From: Pseudomonas putida
GTDB lineage: Bacteria; Pseudomonadota; Gammaproteobacteria; Pseudomonadales; Pseudomonadaceae
Direction of reading: 5' to 3'
DNA: 64,000 nt
Assembly (NCBI RefSeq): GCF_026625125.1
Contig: NZ_CP113097.1
Location: forward strand, 2,976,001 to 3,040,000
The notes under the pieces: model-generated
The model's database searches: none
What the model was told of the DNA's origin: nothing
The model's input: only the letters and a program-made list of their open reading frames with translations
Part shown: positions 24,961 to 33,956 of the stretch, piece by piece
Layout of the letters: the number at the start of each line of letters is the position of its first letter
Position numbering within the stretch: the stretch's first letter is position 1
Program-made: the position numbers and the translations under genes

Positions 24961-25809
24961 TCATGAAGCTTTACGCGTACGCTTGGCAGGTTTCTTTTCG
25001 GCAGGTGCTTTTTTCGCAGCTTTGCCACCGAGGCTGCGCTTGAGCAGTTCGGTAAGGTCGATGATATCGGCGCTTTTTTCGGCTTCGCCCCCCTCGCCCT
25101 TGTCCACCACACTGATCTTGCCTTTGCTGGCCTTCTCTTCCACCAGGTCCATGATGGTCTGGCGAAACGCATCATGGTAGTCATCCGGGGCCCACGAACC
25201 GCTCATGTCCTCGACCAGGCGCTTGGCCATGGCCAGTTCGCGCTTGTCGAGCTTGGTGTCGGTCACGCTTTTGTCCAGCTCCAGCGTATCCAGCCCACGT
25301 ACTTCTTCCGGCCAGCGCAAGGTGATCATCACCAACGCGTCATCCAGCGGCCGCAGCAATGCCAGGTGTTGGCGGGTGTGCAGTACGACCGTGGCCAGTG
25401 CCACCTTCCCAGTGCTCTGCAGCGTTTCACGCAGCAAGGCGTAGACTTTGCCGCCGCGGCGGTCCGGGCTCAGGTAGTACGGCGTATCGAACTGCTGCAG
25501 CGGTATTTCGCTGGCAGCCACGAACGAAAAGATATCGATCGTCTGGGTCGCTTCCGGCCTCGCCTTGCGGATCTCTTCTTCGCTGATCACGACATAGCGG
25601 CCTTTCTCGTACTCCACGCCCTTGACGATGTTGTCCTTGTCGATTTCCTTGCCGGTTACCTTATTGATCCGTTTGTAGCCGACCGGCTCCATGCTGCGCT
25701 TGTCCAGCCAGTCGAAGTCCACGCGCTCGGTGCGCACCGCCGTGTTCAGTGATACCGGGATATGCACCAGGCCGAAACTGATCGCACCTTTCCAGATTGC
25801 CCTGGCCAT
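24961..25809 (-). CDS. ku: Ku protein of bacterial NHEJ
   Basis: A 282-residue Ku homodimer subunit that rings DNA ends and recruits LigD. The core begins MARAIWKGAISFGLVHIPVS and includes VEYEKGRYVVISEEEI and FDTPYYLSPD. The C-terminus is a lysine-rich tail (AAKKAPAEKKPAKRTRKAS) of the kind that aids DNA binding and LigD stimulation. The start at 25809 has AGGAGG upstream; a longer frame to 25950 is not used. A small Cys-rich gene ends inside the Ku ribosome-binding region. LigD is in the same stretch. Confidence 0.95.
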   Translation of the reverse strand: MARAIWKGAISFGLVHIPVSLNTAVRTERVDFDWLDKRSMEPVGYKRINKVTGKEIDKDNIVKGVEYEKGRYVVISEEEIRKARPEATQTIDIFSFVAASEIPLQQFDTPYYLSPDRRGGKVYALLRETLQSTGKVALATVVLHTRQHLALLRPLDDALVMITLRWPEEVRGLDTLELDKSVTDTKLDKRELAMAKRLVEDMSGSWAPDDYHDAFRQTIMDLVEEKASKGKISVVDKGEGGEAEKSADIIDLTELLKRSLGGKAAKKAPAEKKPAKRTRKAS

Positions 25810-25819
25810 GACGTGCCTC

Positions 25820-25957
25820 CTAGGGTTGCAGGGGATGACCGGGCTGGCAGTAGCGCAGCGCGCCACAACGCTCGCAAAGCTGGCACTGCAGCCCGGGCAC
25901 TTCGGGTTTGACCATGGCACGCCAATGGCAGCCACGCAGTAGGCAGACAAAGGTCAT
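25820..25957 (-). CDS. 45-residue Cys-rich zinc-ribbon-like protein upstream of ku
   Basis: A short gene, MTFVCLLRGCHWRAMVKPEV then QCQLCERCGALRYCQPGH. The spacing C-x(4)-C, CQLCERC and YC suggests a small zinc-binding fold. GAGGAGG lies about 6 bases before the ATG. Its TAG is 10 bases before the Ku ATG and lies within the Ku ribosome-binding sequence, so the two are probably translated together. I do not know a function; a partner in DNA-end repair is only a guess from position. Confidence 0.65.
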   Translation of the reverse strand: MTFVCLLRGCHWRAMVKPEVPGLQCQLCERCGALRYCQPGHPLQP

Positions 25958-26079
25958 CAGCCACCTCCTCGGCCCGCAAATGTCGGGCACTTACCTGAAA
26001 TGACTGCGCGGCGGGCGGAAGGTTTAGCCCAAGTGCCCTACGGGTTTGCTACCGACACTGGCTTGGCTGTCATGCCTGA

Positions 26080-26670
26080 TCAGGTTTCGCTGCTGAACAG
26101 CACGCGCTTGAACGCCGCGGCGGCCAGATGCACCTGCACGGACCAGTCCTGGGCCGCATCGCTGCCGGCATCATCGGAAATGTATTTCAGGCACACGAAC
26201 GGAATGCCTTCATTACGGGCGATCAACGCTAAAACGTAGGCTTCCATGTCGACGATGTCGTACGGGGCATCCCCGTGGCTGACCTCAAAGCTGTCGCCGC
26301 TGCCGCAAGTGCCCAGTGGCAGCCCCTCTATCGCGTGGCCATGTTCGAGCAGCACCGGAACTTCCGACAGCGGCGTCTGGTAGCGGGCGAAGCCCAGCGC
26401 AGTCACATCCATGTCGCGTTGCACGAAGCGCGTGCAGCACACCACCTCCCCCTTGCCGTACCGCTGGCTGCCTGCCGACCCAAGGTTGACGATCAGTTTG
26501 GGCCGCTGGCGCTCGATCGCCTTGGTCAGGGCGATGGCAGCATTGACTTTGCCGATGCCGGTGAACACGGTATGGACGTCAGCGAATACGCTGCCGGCTT
26601 CCGCCTCGAGGGCAAATACGAACAGGGTGTCGGCCAAGGTAATGGCGGGAAATTGCTGGGTCAGCATCAT
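26080..26670 (-). CDS. Nucleoside-phosphorylase-family nucleosidase (MTA/SAH-like)
   Basis: A 196-residue purine nucleosidase of the phosphorylase superfamily. Motifs: VFALEAEAGSV, FTGIGKVNAAIALTKAIE, LIVNLGSAGS, and VDMEAYVLALIARNEGIPF with the acidic residues that contact the ribose and base. Members hydrolyse methylthioadenosine or S-adenosylhomocysteine, or similar nucleosides. It is shorter than E. coli MtnN (232) and differs in the substrate loop, so the exact substrate is open. Single gene, minus strand. Confidence 0.85.
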   Translation of the reverse strand: MMLTQQFPAITLADTLFVFALEAEAGSVFADVHTVFTGIGKVNAAIALTKAIERQRPKLIVNLGSAGSQRYGKGEVVCCTRFVQRDMDVTALGFARYQTPLSEVPVLLEHGHAIEGLPLGTCGSGDSFEVSHGDAPYDIVDMEAYVLALIARNEGIPFVCLKYISDDAGSDAAQDWSVQVHLAAAAFKRVLFSSET

Positions 26671-26769
26671 GGCGCAGGGCGTTCCGAATGGCTTGCTAAG
26701 GGCGCTGCCATTGTCGGTGAACGCTAACTGATTGCAAGCCCCGCAGTGGTGGCAAGGCGCACTAGCGCG

Positions 26770-27723
26770 TCACGCACTGCGGTTGACCGTCAGCGCCACG
26801 GCAGCGATGCGCTCGACATGCTCATAACCTGGCTGGAGCAATTGTTCGCCGAATACGTCCGGGTCGACCTCACGGTACACCCAGGCCCATTCAGGCCCCG
26901 CCAGGCGCAGGCGAATAGCCTCGAGCAGAGGATCACGGCCTTCGACAATCGCCACGCCGGTGTACAGCAGCAGTGACCCGCCAGGGCTCAGACGCTCGCA
27001 CGCCTGCTCGATGATGCGCAGTGACAGATCGGCGCCCAGAGAACCGCCACCGTGGCGATACGTACGCTGGCCGTCATCGAGCATGTAGGGTGGGTTGGCC
27101 ACGATCAGGTCGAAATGGCCACTGATGCCCGCAAGCAGGTCACTGTGGGCAATGGATACATTGCTCACCCCCGCCAGCGCCGCATTGATCGCGGTGTACC
27201 GCAGTGCCAGGGGGTTGATGTCCACAGCGCTGACCTGGGCATGCTGCGCCGCGCGCGCGATCAGCAAGGCACCGACGCCGCTGCCGCAGCCAATGTCCAC
27301 CGCGTGTTCGACCCGTACCGGGCTGCGTTGTAGATGGTCATGGATGACCTGGGCGAAGCGATAGCTGTCAGGGCCGAAGAACACCGCATCAGCCGCCTCG
27401 GTCGGGTAGGCGGAATGCACCAGCAGCAGATCATCGAGGCTGGACCAACGTACCCGGCTGCGTAGCAGGTCACCGTCCTCGTACAGCACGTGCGCGGTGC
27501 TGAGTTGGTCCAGCTCGTCGGCACTGATCAATGAGGCTGGGAATGGGCGGCTCCAACCAAACACGTCACGCAGGTTGGCGGCCCGCTCGGCGCCGGCGCG
27601 GGCATTGTTGCAGGCATGGGTGGCAGGCGTTACGCAGGTGAACCGGTAACCGTCAGCGCGCAGGCGCCGGCCGAGTTGAAGCAGGGCTTCGTCGGCCCGG
27701 GTTTGTTGCGGGTCAAGCGTCAT
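26770..27723 (-). CDS. Class I SAM methyltransferase with NPPY motif
   Basis: A 317-residue methyltransferase. The cofactor motif is VDIGCGSGVGALLIA and the catalytic NPPY (VANPPYMLDD) marks the N5-glutamine/adenine or guanine base group (PrmC, RlmG). An N-terminal ~120-residue domain precedes it. It shares its start with the stop of the iron-containing redox gene (27723), so the two are coupled. The target, nucleic acid or protein, cannot be fixed by eye. Confidence 0.88.
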   Translation of the reverse strand: MTLDPQQTRADEALLQLGRRLRADGYRFTCVTPATHACNNARAGAERAANLRDVFGWSRPFPASLISADELDQLSTAHVLYEDGDLLRSRVRWSSLDDLLLVHSAYPTEAADAVFFGPDSYRFAQVIHDHLQRSPVRVEHAVDIGCGSGVGALLIARAAQHAQVSAVDINPLALRYTAINAALAGVSNVSIAHSDLLAGISGHFDLIVANPPYMLDDGQRTYRHGGGSLGADLSLRIIEQACERLSPGGSLLLYTGVAIVEGRDPLLEAIRLRLAGPEWAWVYREVDPDVFGEQLLQPGYEHVERIAAVALTVNRSA

Positions 27724-29054
27724 CAGTGCGGTCCCTCCTCGCCAAGGCCTGTGGCACGCAGGTACGCCCGAGTGGCGGCAAGCCCCTGAGGCAAGGCGTG
27801 CTGATTGCCTGCCATGCGCTCGATCAAGGTCTCGATATCAATCACTTCATGGCGTTGTTCGCCATTGGGCTGCTGGTGCAAGGCAGCTTCCCAACTGCCC
27901 GGCGGCACGCGGCGCACCGTGCTTTGCCAGTCGCCAGCGATCCAGTCATGCCACAACTGCTTTTCGTAGGCATTGAACACCCCGAACATCGGCGCACCTG
28001 GGCCATCGATCAGCGACCACCAGCGGCTGTCGGCTGGGTTCTGCCCGCGTTTGATCCAACCCTGCGCCACTAGCGCTTGCAAGAATCCCGGTAGCGCCGA
28101 GGGTTCACTAAGCCATTGGTTGACCGTGCGCTCCTGCAGTCGGCAACGGTCAGCGTGCATGAACTGCCCGAACACGCGCTTGCGCTCCAATGCAGCCAGC
28201 AATTGGGCTTCAAGGTCGAAGCTGCCGATCAGCGTCGGTGTGTCGGTGCCTAGATCATTGAGGCGGTAGCCGTGCCTGACTCGGCGGTAGAACACCTCGG
28301 CATCCTGTGCCGGGCACAGTTGCCGAACCGCCTTAATGGCCTTGCTGGAATGGCCACTGGCAGCATTGTCGATCGTGACGTGAAGCTGGAAATAATGGCC
28401 GTCGATGCCCAGCTCGGCCAGTTCGTGAGTGGTGATCAGCAAATGTAGAGGCGGCTGCTCATAACCCAGGTTGTACCCAATGATTTCGGGCAGAAACCAT
28501 TCCACACAGCTGCCCAACGCCAGTTGCACGGCCCCTTGCAGGTAGCGCTCGTCCTCCAGAGGCAAACCCTCCAGGCAGCCGAGCCTGCCCAGCAACCGCT
28601 GGTAGATCAACACATGATTGCAATGCGGATCGCCGTCGCCCAGCTCCTCGAGGTAGGTGCGGATCAGGCCGTGGTAGCGCGGGTCTTGCCAGTGGCGCAG
28701 GGCCCCATGAAGCCAGGCGCCATCGACGACCTTGGTCGGTGCGACCTGTTGCAGGAACCACAGTGCCTGGGCGCGGTTGGCAAAATACCGCCGAGGCGCG
28801 CCTTCACGGCGCTGGGCCAGGTAGGCGGCGTGTTCGGCTGCAACCTGTGCGGCGTGACGCGCGCTCCATGCCTGCAACTGATCAGGCGTGTCCGGCAGGT
28901 CATCGGCCATGGCGTTCGCCTTCGCGAACTGCTCGGCGAGCCACTGGCGGGCAGTGGTGTAGTCACCGGACAATATCGCATGGTAGCGGCTGCTCAGCGG
29001 CTGTGCGGTTGGCGCCGGCGTCTTGTAGGGGTTGCTACGCGTCAGAACCGTCAT
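27723..29054 (-). CDS. Iron-containing redox enzyme (haem-oxygenase-like fold)
   Basis: A 443-residue mostly helical protein of the haem-oxygenase-like di-iron superfamily. Histidine and carboxylate motifs fitting the metal site include LGSCVEWFLPEIIGYNLGYE, TTHELAELGIDGHYFQLHV and TIDNAASGHSS. Members of this superfamily cleave or oxidise unusual substrates and are common in natural-product pathways. It is translationally coupled to the NPPY methyltransferase downstream. No product is known; the pair is conserved enough in layout to suggest joint work. Confidence 0.75.
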   Translation of the reverse strand: MTVLTRSNPYKTPAPTAQPLSSRYHAILSGDYTTARQWLAEQFAKANAMADDLPDTPDQLQAWSARHAAQVAAEHAAYLAQRREGAPRRYFANRAQALWFLQQVAPTKVVDGAWLHGALRHWQDPRYHGLIRTYLEELGDGDPHCNHVLIYQRLLGRLGCLEGLPLEDERYLQGAVQLALGSCVEWFLPEIIGYNLGYEQPPLHLLITTHELAELGIDGHYFQLHVTIDNAASGHSSKAIKAVRQLCPAQDAEVFYRRVRHGYRLNDLGTDTPTLIGSFDLEAQLLAALERKRVFGQFMHADRCRLQERTVNQWLSEPSALPGFLQALVAQGWIKRGQNPADSRWWSLIDGPGAPMFGVFNAYEKQLWHDWIAGDWQSTVRRVPPGSWEAALHQQPNGEQRHEVIDIETLIERMAGNQHALPQGLAATRAYLRATGLGEEGPH

Positions 29055-29072
29055 GCCTCGCTCCTTTGTCGA

Positions 29073-29270
29073 CTATTGGCTCTGGCCTTCGCGTGGCATC
29101 GGCTCAGGGCCAGGTGCAGGTTGTGGCGCAGGCTTGTCATCGGGCTGCTGCATTTGCAGCGAAGGTTTGCTGTGGTCGGCATCCTCCGCCGCGTGATCGG
29201 GGTCACGATCGAAACAACCGCCGAGCAGCGTCAGGCTGCTCAAGGCAATGATGATGGCTGTGGTGCGCAT
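29073..29270 (-). CDS. Small lipoprotein
   Basis: A 65-residue protein with a lipoprotein signal, MRTTAIIIALSSLTLLGGCF: the lipobox LGGC puts the acylated cysteine at residue 19. The mature part is acidic and proline-rich (DKPAPQPAPGPEPMPREGQS), so it is probably disordered in the periplasm. The ATG at 29270 has AGAGGA 6 bases upstream. Role unknown. Confidence 0.8.
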   Translation of the reverse strand: MRTTAIIIALSSLTLLGGCFDRDPDHAAEDADHSKPSLQMQQPDDKPAPQPAPGPEPMPREGQSQ

Positions 29271-29330
29271 GGGACGTCCTCTTTCTAACTGAACGCGGTG
29301 CCGAAGCGTCCGACACCGCGCTCTCGTCAC

Positions 29331-29549
29331 TTACGAGCGGCCGCCTTTCTGGCCCGACTCGCGGTCTTTGTGCATATCGGCATCCTTGCGGCCCGACTCA
29401 CGGTCGTGGGCCATGCCGGAGCCTGAGGACTGCCCGCCCTTGCGGCCAGCTTCGGAGGCTTTTTGCCGATCGTTGGCGAAGTTGCCGGGGTTCTTGGTGC
29501 CACCCTGGCCGCCCTGGCTGCCGGTGCGGCTGTTGTCTTTGTTTGCCAT
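29331..29549 (-). CDS. KGG-repeat general stress protein
   Basis: A 72-residue hydrophilic protein with the KGG motif GNFANDRQKASEAGRKGGQ, then a DRESG-rich segment ending RESGQKGGRS. Like the homologue at 12876-13088 it is a disordered, Con-10/GsiB-type stress protein. I start it at the ATG at 29549 (GAGG 10 bases upstream). A hairpin, CGCGGTG...CACCGCG, lies just after its stop and may be its terminator. Confidence 0.82.
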   Translation of the reverse strand: MANKDNSRTGSQGGQGGTKNPGNFANDRQKASEAGRKGGQSSGSGMAHDRESGRKDADMHKDRESGQKGGRS

Positions 29550-29659
29550 GGTCTGAAACCTCATGTGACTTCTGGATGCACGGCGAGCGCCGTACATAGG
29601 TTCGGAGTTTGGCGATAGCGAGGGATTCGTTTTATTGCCGCGCGTTCGGACCGGTGGCG

Positions 29660-30991
29660 TTAAATAACCGGTGGCGGTGTATTTTGCGCGCCAGCCGGTT
29701 GTGTGCCGTGGGCATCCAATGTGCGCTGCCGCCGCCCCAGCCACCCACCGGTGAGGCCCCAGCCCAGGGCAATGGCTGCCCCAATCATCATGGCCAGTTG
29801 CGGATGGTCGCCCAGCACATCCAGTGCACGCTTGACCCACCCACTCAACGCATCGCCCCCGCGGTAAACCACGGTGTCGATGAAGTTCTTGGCCTTGTAT
29901 TTGTCCTCGGCGGGCAACACGGTGAACAGCATCTCCCGCCCCGGCCGGACCAGGGCATATTCACCTGCGCGGCGAACCACCATCACCACCACGAACACCG
30001 CAAATACCGGTGCCAGGGCCAGCCAGACGTAGCCTGCCGCCATCACCAGCGGCACTGCCACCAGCAACACCCCTACCCCCAGGCGTTTGGCCAGCCGACC
30101 GGTGATGAACACTTGGGTGAGGATGGCCAGGGCTTGGACCACTGTGTCGATCAGGCCGAACACCTGCGTCTGGCGTGTACGGTCGGTGAAGGTTTCGCTG
30201 ACGATGCGCGCCTGCTCGAAATACAAGAAAGTACTGACACTGGCCAACAGCACCACGAACAGGGCAATGCCCAAGAGGTACGGCGAACGCAGTACAGCCG
30301 TCGCACCGGCAAATGGGTTACCGCCCAGTGGCCGCGACGCGGGTTGTTGGTTCTGCACAGGCAGTGGTTGGCGATCGCGCCAGCGTTGCAGATAGACGGC
30401 GGCGGCGATGCTGCCCAGCAAGAACAAAGCGGCCAGCAACACCAGCCCGGCATGCCCCAGCGGGGCAACCAGCAGCGTACCCAGTACCGGCCCGCTCAGC
30501 CCACCAAGGCTGGCCCCCGCTGCCAGCAGCCCGAACAGGCGCTTGCTCTGCTCTGTGGAAAACAGATCGGTCAGCACGCTCCAGGCCAGTGAGATTGTCA
30601 GCAGGTTGAATACCGACAGCCAGATGTAAAAGGCCCGTGCGGTCCACAGGTCGTCTGGCTGGCGAGCAAACAACATGGCAAACAGCAACAGGTTGGCCGT
30701 GAAGAAGCCGTAGGTCCAAGGCAGGATGTGCCGTCTGCGTACCCTGGAGGCCAGCCAGCCGAACAGCGGGAGGCAGGTCAGCGTAGCGATGAAAGTGCCG
30801 GTGAACAGCCATTGCAGGTTGTCGACACCTCCCGCCACGCCCATGGTCTCGCGCACCGGCCGCAGCATGAAATAGCCGGTGAACAGCAAGTAGAACAGGG
30901 CCAGACCGCCGATCACGGCCGGGCCTTCGCCAGGCTGGATATTCAGCCCGTGGTCCAGGCGTTTGCGCCAGCCGGTCATGTTGTCAGGCAA
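29660..30991 (-). CDS. MFS-type / NTP-exchange-like membrane transporter
   Basis: A 443-residue polytopic membrane protein with 11-12 helices. The start (NIQPGEGPAVIGGLALFYLL) and the repeated loops (GWLASRVRRR, GRLAKRLGVG) recall the NTP/NDP-exchange transporter branch. PGREMLFTVLPAEDKYKAKNFID is another typical stretch. Substrate unknown; true ATP/ADP exchange is known only in intracellular bacteria. It overlaps the aldo/keto reductase gene by 8 bases, suggesting one operon. Confidence 0.8.
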   Translation of the reverse strand: MPDNMTGWRKRLDHGLNIQPGEGPAVIGGLALFYLLFTGYFMLRPVRETMGVAGGVDNLQWLFTGTFIATLTCLPLFGWLASRVRRRHILPWTYGFFTANLLLFAMLFARQPDDLWTARAFYIWLSVFNLLTISLAWSVLTDLFSTEQSKRLFGLLAAGASLGGLSGPVLGTLLVAPLGHAGLVLLAALFLLGSIAAAVYLQRWRDRQPLPVQNQQPASRPLGGNPFAGATAVLRSPYLLGIALFVVLLASVSTFLYFEQARIVSETFTDRTRQTQVFGLIDTVVQALAILTQVFITGRLAKRLGVGVLLVAVPLVMAAGYVWLALAPVFAVFVVVMVVRRAGEYALVRPGREMLFTVLPAEDKYKAKNFIDTVVYRGGDALSGWVKRALDVLGDHPQLAMMIGAAIALGWGLTGGWLGRRQRTLDAHGTQPAGAQNTPPPVI

Positions 30992-31892
30992 ACTGTTCGA
31001 TCAGCGCTTTTTGCTGCGCGGGGGTGAACAACGGCTCATGGCCGGCCTTGAGCTGGTCGAGCTGGCGATCGGGGCGGCCGGTTGCCGGGATAACCGTGGT
31101 CACCGCGGGGTGGCTGAACGCGAACTTGAGGAAAATCTGTGCCCAGCTGCTCACGCCCGCTTCTGCAGCCCAGGCAGGCAGTGGCTGGCCCTTGACCTTG
31201 GCAAACAGGCGACCATCATCGAACGCCCGGTTGATAAGCACTGCCACGCCCTTGTCCTGGCACAGCGGCAACAGTTCCTCTGCTGCGTTGGGCGCATTGA
31301 CCGAATAGTTGATCTGGATGAAATCCAGTGGTTCGGAACGCACGATGCTGGCGACTTCGTCATGGCCGCTGTTCAGATAATGCGTAATGCCTACGTAGCG
31401 GGTCTTGCCCTGCTGCTTGAGCTGGCGGGCATAGGGCAGTTGGGTCTTCCAGTCGCGCAGGTTGTGGATCTGCAGCAGGTCAACCTTGTCTGTCCGCAGG
31501 CTTTTGAGGGTGCCCGCCCATTGCGCTTCGGCGTCGGCCCGGCTGTCGGCGGCGATTTTGGTGGCGATGAAGCACTGCCGGTGCCAGCCGCCCTCCTCCA
31601 GCAACTGGCCAAGAATACGGTCTGCCCCGCCGTAGTTCGGCGACGTGTCGATGACTTTGCCGCCGCCTTCGAAAAACGCTTTCAGTACGGCCTTCAGTTG
31701 TTGGTAGTCGGCCGAGCCGGCCTCGACCTCGAAACTGCCAGAGGTCCCCGCGCCAATGACCGGCAAGGCCTCGCCGGTGGACGGCACCTTGCGGGTCAGC
31801 AGCCCGGAGCGGGACTCAGCGCGTAGCCAAGGGCTGGCAGCCAGCAGCCCCAAAGTCGCGCCGGCGCGTAGGACATCGCGACGTGCATACAT
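30984..31892 (-). CDS. Aldo/keto reductase with Tat signal
   Basis: A 302-residue aldo-keto-reductase-fold protein with a twin-arginine leader (YARRDVLRAGATLGLLAAS). Catalytic-tetrad candidates are seen: D and Y in VIDTSPNYGGAD, K in FIATKIA and H in LLQIHNLRDW. The Tat motif implies export of the folded, NAD(P)H-loaded enzyme to the periplasm. It overlaps the transporter gene by 8 bases and is the first gene of the pair. Substrate unknown. Confidence 0.85.
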   Translation of the reverse strand: MYARRDVLRAGATLGLLAASPWLRAESRSGLLTRKVPSTGEALPVIGAGTSGSFEVEAGSADYQQLKAVLKAFFEGGGKVIDTSPNYGGADRILGQLLEEGGWHRQCFIATKIAADSRADAEAQWAGTLKSLRTDKVDLLQIHNLRDWKTQLPYARQLKQQGKTRYVGITHYLNSGHDEVASIVRSEPLDFIQINYSVNAPNAAEELLPLCQDKGVAVLINRAFDDGRLFAKVKGQPLPAWAAEAGVSSWAQIFLKFAFSHPAVTTVIPATGRPDRQLDQLKAGHEPLFTPAQQKALIEQFA

Positions 31893-31978
31893 GGCAAAGC
31901 TCCCGTCATAAGTCGGAAACTTCCAAGACTAGCCGCTCTACCTCGGCCTGGCAGATGATTCTGTTTCTGAATATTTGC

Positions 31979-32860
31979 TCAAGCCTTCAGCAGCAGGCTC
32001 AGGTCCAGGTGTGCGTCGGTGATCGGCGGGCACCAGTAATACCCCCCCGTCAGCGGGCGGCTGAAGCGGTACAGGCCGTCGATGATGCCATCTTCCAGCC
32101 CGCTCATGCGCCGCAGCTGCACTTCGAACGCATCGAAGCTTCGGCCCAGCGCGACAAAGGCCAGGCCCGCGCCACGGTGGTCGGCCCAGGAAACCGAGCG
32201 CCGCACCATGAAGGCTTCGGGTGCGAAGCTTTCCTGTGCCGTGCGCTTGACGTGTGCCGACTCCGGCGCATCGTCCAGCTCCTCGTTATCGCTCAGCCGC
32301 CGGCCGATGATGTTGTCCTGGTCCGCCTGGGGCAGCGACTTGAAGTACTCCAGATCATGCTTCCACAACTGGAAAACCGCAAAACTGGAGTCTGCCAGGC
32401 CCGGCTGCTCGCCCGCGACGATGGCCGCGTCGACTGCGTCCTGGTCAACCGGGTTTTCGGTACCGTCCGCATAACCGGTCAGGTCGTGGCCGCCACGGTG
32501 CAGGAAGCCGTCGATGCTGTCGGCCAGGCGCAGAGCCGGTGCCAAGGCCTGCTCCAGCGCGTGGGCCTGCAGCAGCAGGTCACCCCGTTCTTCGCCGCGC
32601 AGCCACAGCCACAAGGCGTGCTGGGTGCTTGGGTTCTCCACCGCTGCATCCAGTTGGGGGAACGCGCGCAGCCCAGGCACTTCTCGGCCCAAGGCCTTCG
32701 CCAAGGGGGCGCCTACGCCCATGATCAGGCGTTCGCCATCCACATGCGGCAGCAGCGCATCCAGTGCTGCAGGCAACCCCTCGGGGGCTTGCAGGGTGAA
32801 GAACAAGTGGCGGGCCTGGGTAGGCACCGGGGTGGCAAGCAGCCCTTGCTGGAACGGCAT
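31979..32860 (-). CDS. Dye-decolourising peroxidase (DyP)
   Basis: A 293-residue haem peroxidase of the DyP family. The hallmark GxxDG appears as GYADGTENP, with the distal Asp, and the proximal haem ligand is probably the His in ESAHVKR. No signal peptide is present, so it is cytoplasmic. Such enzymes oxidise dyes, phenolics or act on peroxide. The start at 32860 (MPFQQGLLA) has AAGGA about 11 bases upstream; the longer frame is not supported. Monocistronic by layout. Confidence 0.88.
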   Translation of the reverse strand: MPFQQGLLATPVPTQARHLFFTLQAPEGLPAALDALLPHVDGERLIMGVGAPLAKALGREVPGLRAFPQLDAAVENPSTQHALWLWLRGEERGDLLLQAHALEQALAPALRLADSIDGFLHRGGHDLTGYADGTENPVDQDAVDAAIVAGEQPGLADSSFAVFQLWKHDLEYFKSLPQADQDNIIGRRLSDNEELDDAPESAHVKRTAQESFAPEAFMVRRSVSWADHRGAGLAFVALGRSFDAFEVQLRRMSGLEDGIIDGLYRFSRPLTGGYYWCPPITDAHLDLSLLLKA

Positions 32861-33052
32861 GACAGGCAAATCCTTGGTAAAAGCGCGAATGCTACTGCGC
32901 GCAGCGGCCGGTCGCAACGAGGCATGCAGTCCCGCTGCCATCAGCCAACCGGGTGCTTCAGTAACAAAAGGTTACCAAGTGCTGGCCCATTGCAATTAGC
33001 TATCGATCAGGCCCGGCCTAGACTGGCTTGATCCCTTGCCCGAGTAGCCATC

Positions 33053-33952
33053 ATGACCGCTTCGCCCTTGCTTACCGCCTTCCTGCCTTTGGCCTTGGGC
33101 ATCATCATGCTAGGCCTTGGTTTGTCGCTGACAGTGGCCGACTTCGCGCGCGTGGTGAAATACCCTAAACCCGTGGTCATCGGCCTGGCCTGCCAGATTC
33201 TTCTGCTGCCGCTGGCCTGTTTCCTGATTGCCAACGGTTTCGGGCTGGAAGCGGCCCTGGCCGTGGGCCTGATGCTGCTCGCCGCCTCCCCCGGAGGCAC
33301 CACCGCCAATCTGTTCAGCCACCTGGCTCATGGTGACGTGGCCCTGAACATTACCCTTACGGCGGTCAACTCGCTGATCGCCATCCTGACCATGCCGCTG
33401 CTGGTCAACCTGTCACTGATGTGGTTCATGGCGTCGGACCAGGCCATCCCGCTGCAATTTGCCAAGGTCATGCAGGTATTTGCCATCGTTCTGCTGCCAG
33501 TCGCCTTGGGCATGATGATCCGCCGCTGGGCGCCAGGCTTTGCCGCTCGCATGGAAAAGCCCATGAAACTGGTGGCGGCGCTGTTCCTGGTCTTCACCAT
33601 TGCGCTGGCCCTGGCCAAGGATTGGCAGACCGTGGTTGCCTACGCCCCCGTGGTCGGCCTGGCGGCACTGCTGTTCAACGTGATCAGCCTCGCCGTGGGC
33701 TACTGGGTGCCGCGCCTGTTGAGCATTCCCAAGCGCCAGGCCATAGCCATCGGCATGGAGATCGGTATCCATAACGGCACTCTGGCGATCGCCGTCGCCT
33801 TGAGCCCATCGCTGCTCAACAACGCCACCATGGCGGTGCCGGCGGCGCTCTATAGCTTGATCATGTTCTTCACGGCGGCGGGGTTTGGCTGGTGGGTGAG
33901 CCGTGGGCACCACACGGGGGAGGCCCAAGGCAAGGGCGAAACGGTGAACTGA
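33053..33952 (+). CDS. Bile-acid:sodium symporter family transporter
   Basis: A 299-residue integral membrane protein of the BASS family with 9-10 helices. Motifs include LGIIMLGLGLSLTVADFARV, SPGGTTANLFSHLAHGDVAL and AIGMEIGIHNGTLAIAVALS, near the sodium sites. Bacterial members transport diverse organic anions. It converges on the carotenoid hydroxylase with a 4-base gap between the stops. Substrate not deducible. Confidence 0.88.
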   Translation: MTASPLLTAFLPLALGIIMLGLGLSLTVADFARVVKYPKPVVIGLACQILLLPLACFLIANGFGLEAALAVGLMLLAASPGGTTANLFSHLAHGDVALNITLTAVNSLIAILTMPLLVNLSLMWFMASDQAIPLQFAKVMQVFAIVLLPVALGMMIRRWAPGFAARMEKPMKLVAALFLVFTIALALAKDWQTVVAYAPVVGLAALLFNVISLAVGYWVPRLLSIPKRQAIAIGMEIGIHNGTLAIAVALSPSLLNNATMAVPAALYSLIMFFTAAGFGWWVSRGHHTGEAQGKGETVN

Positions 33953-33956
33953 CGCC

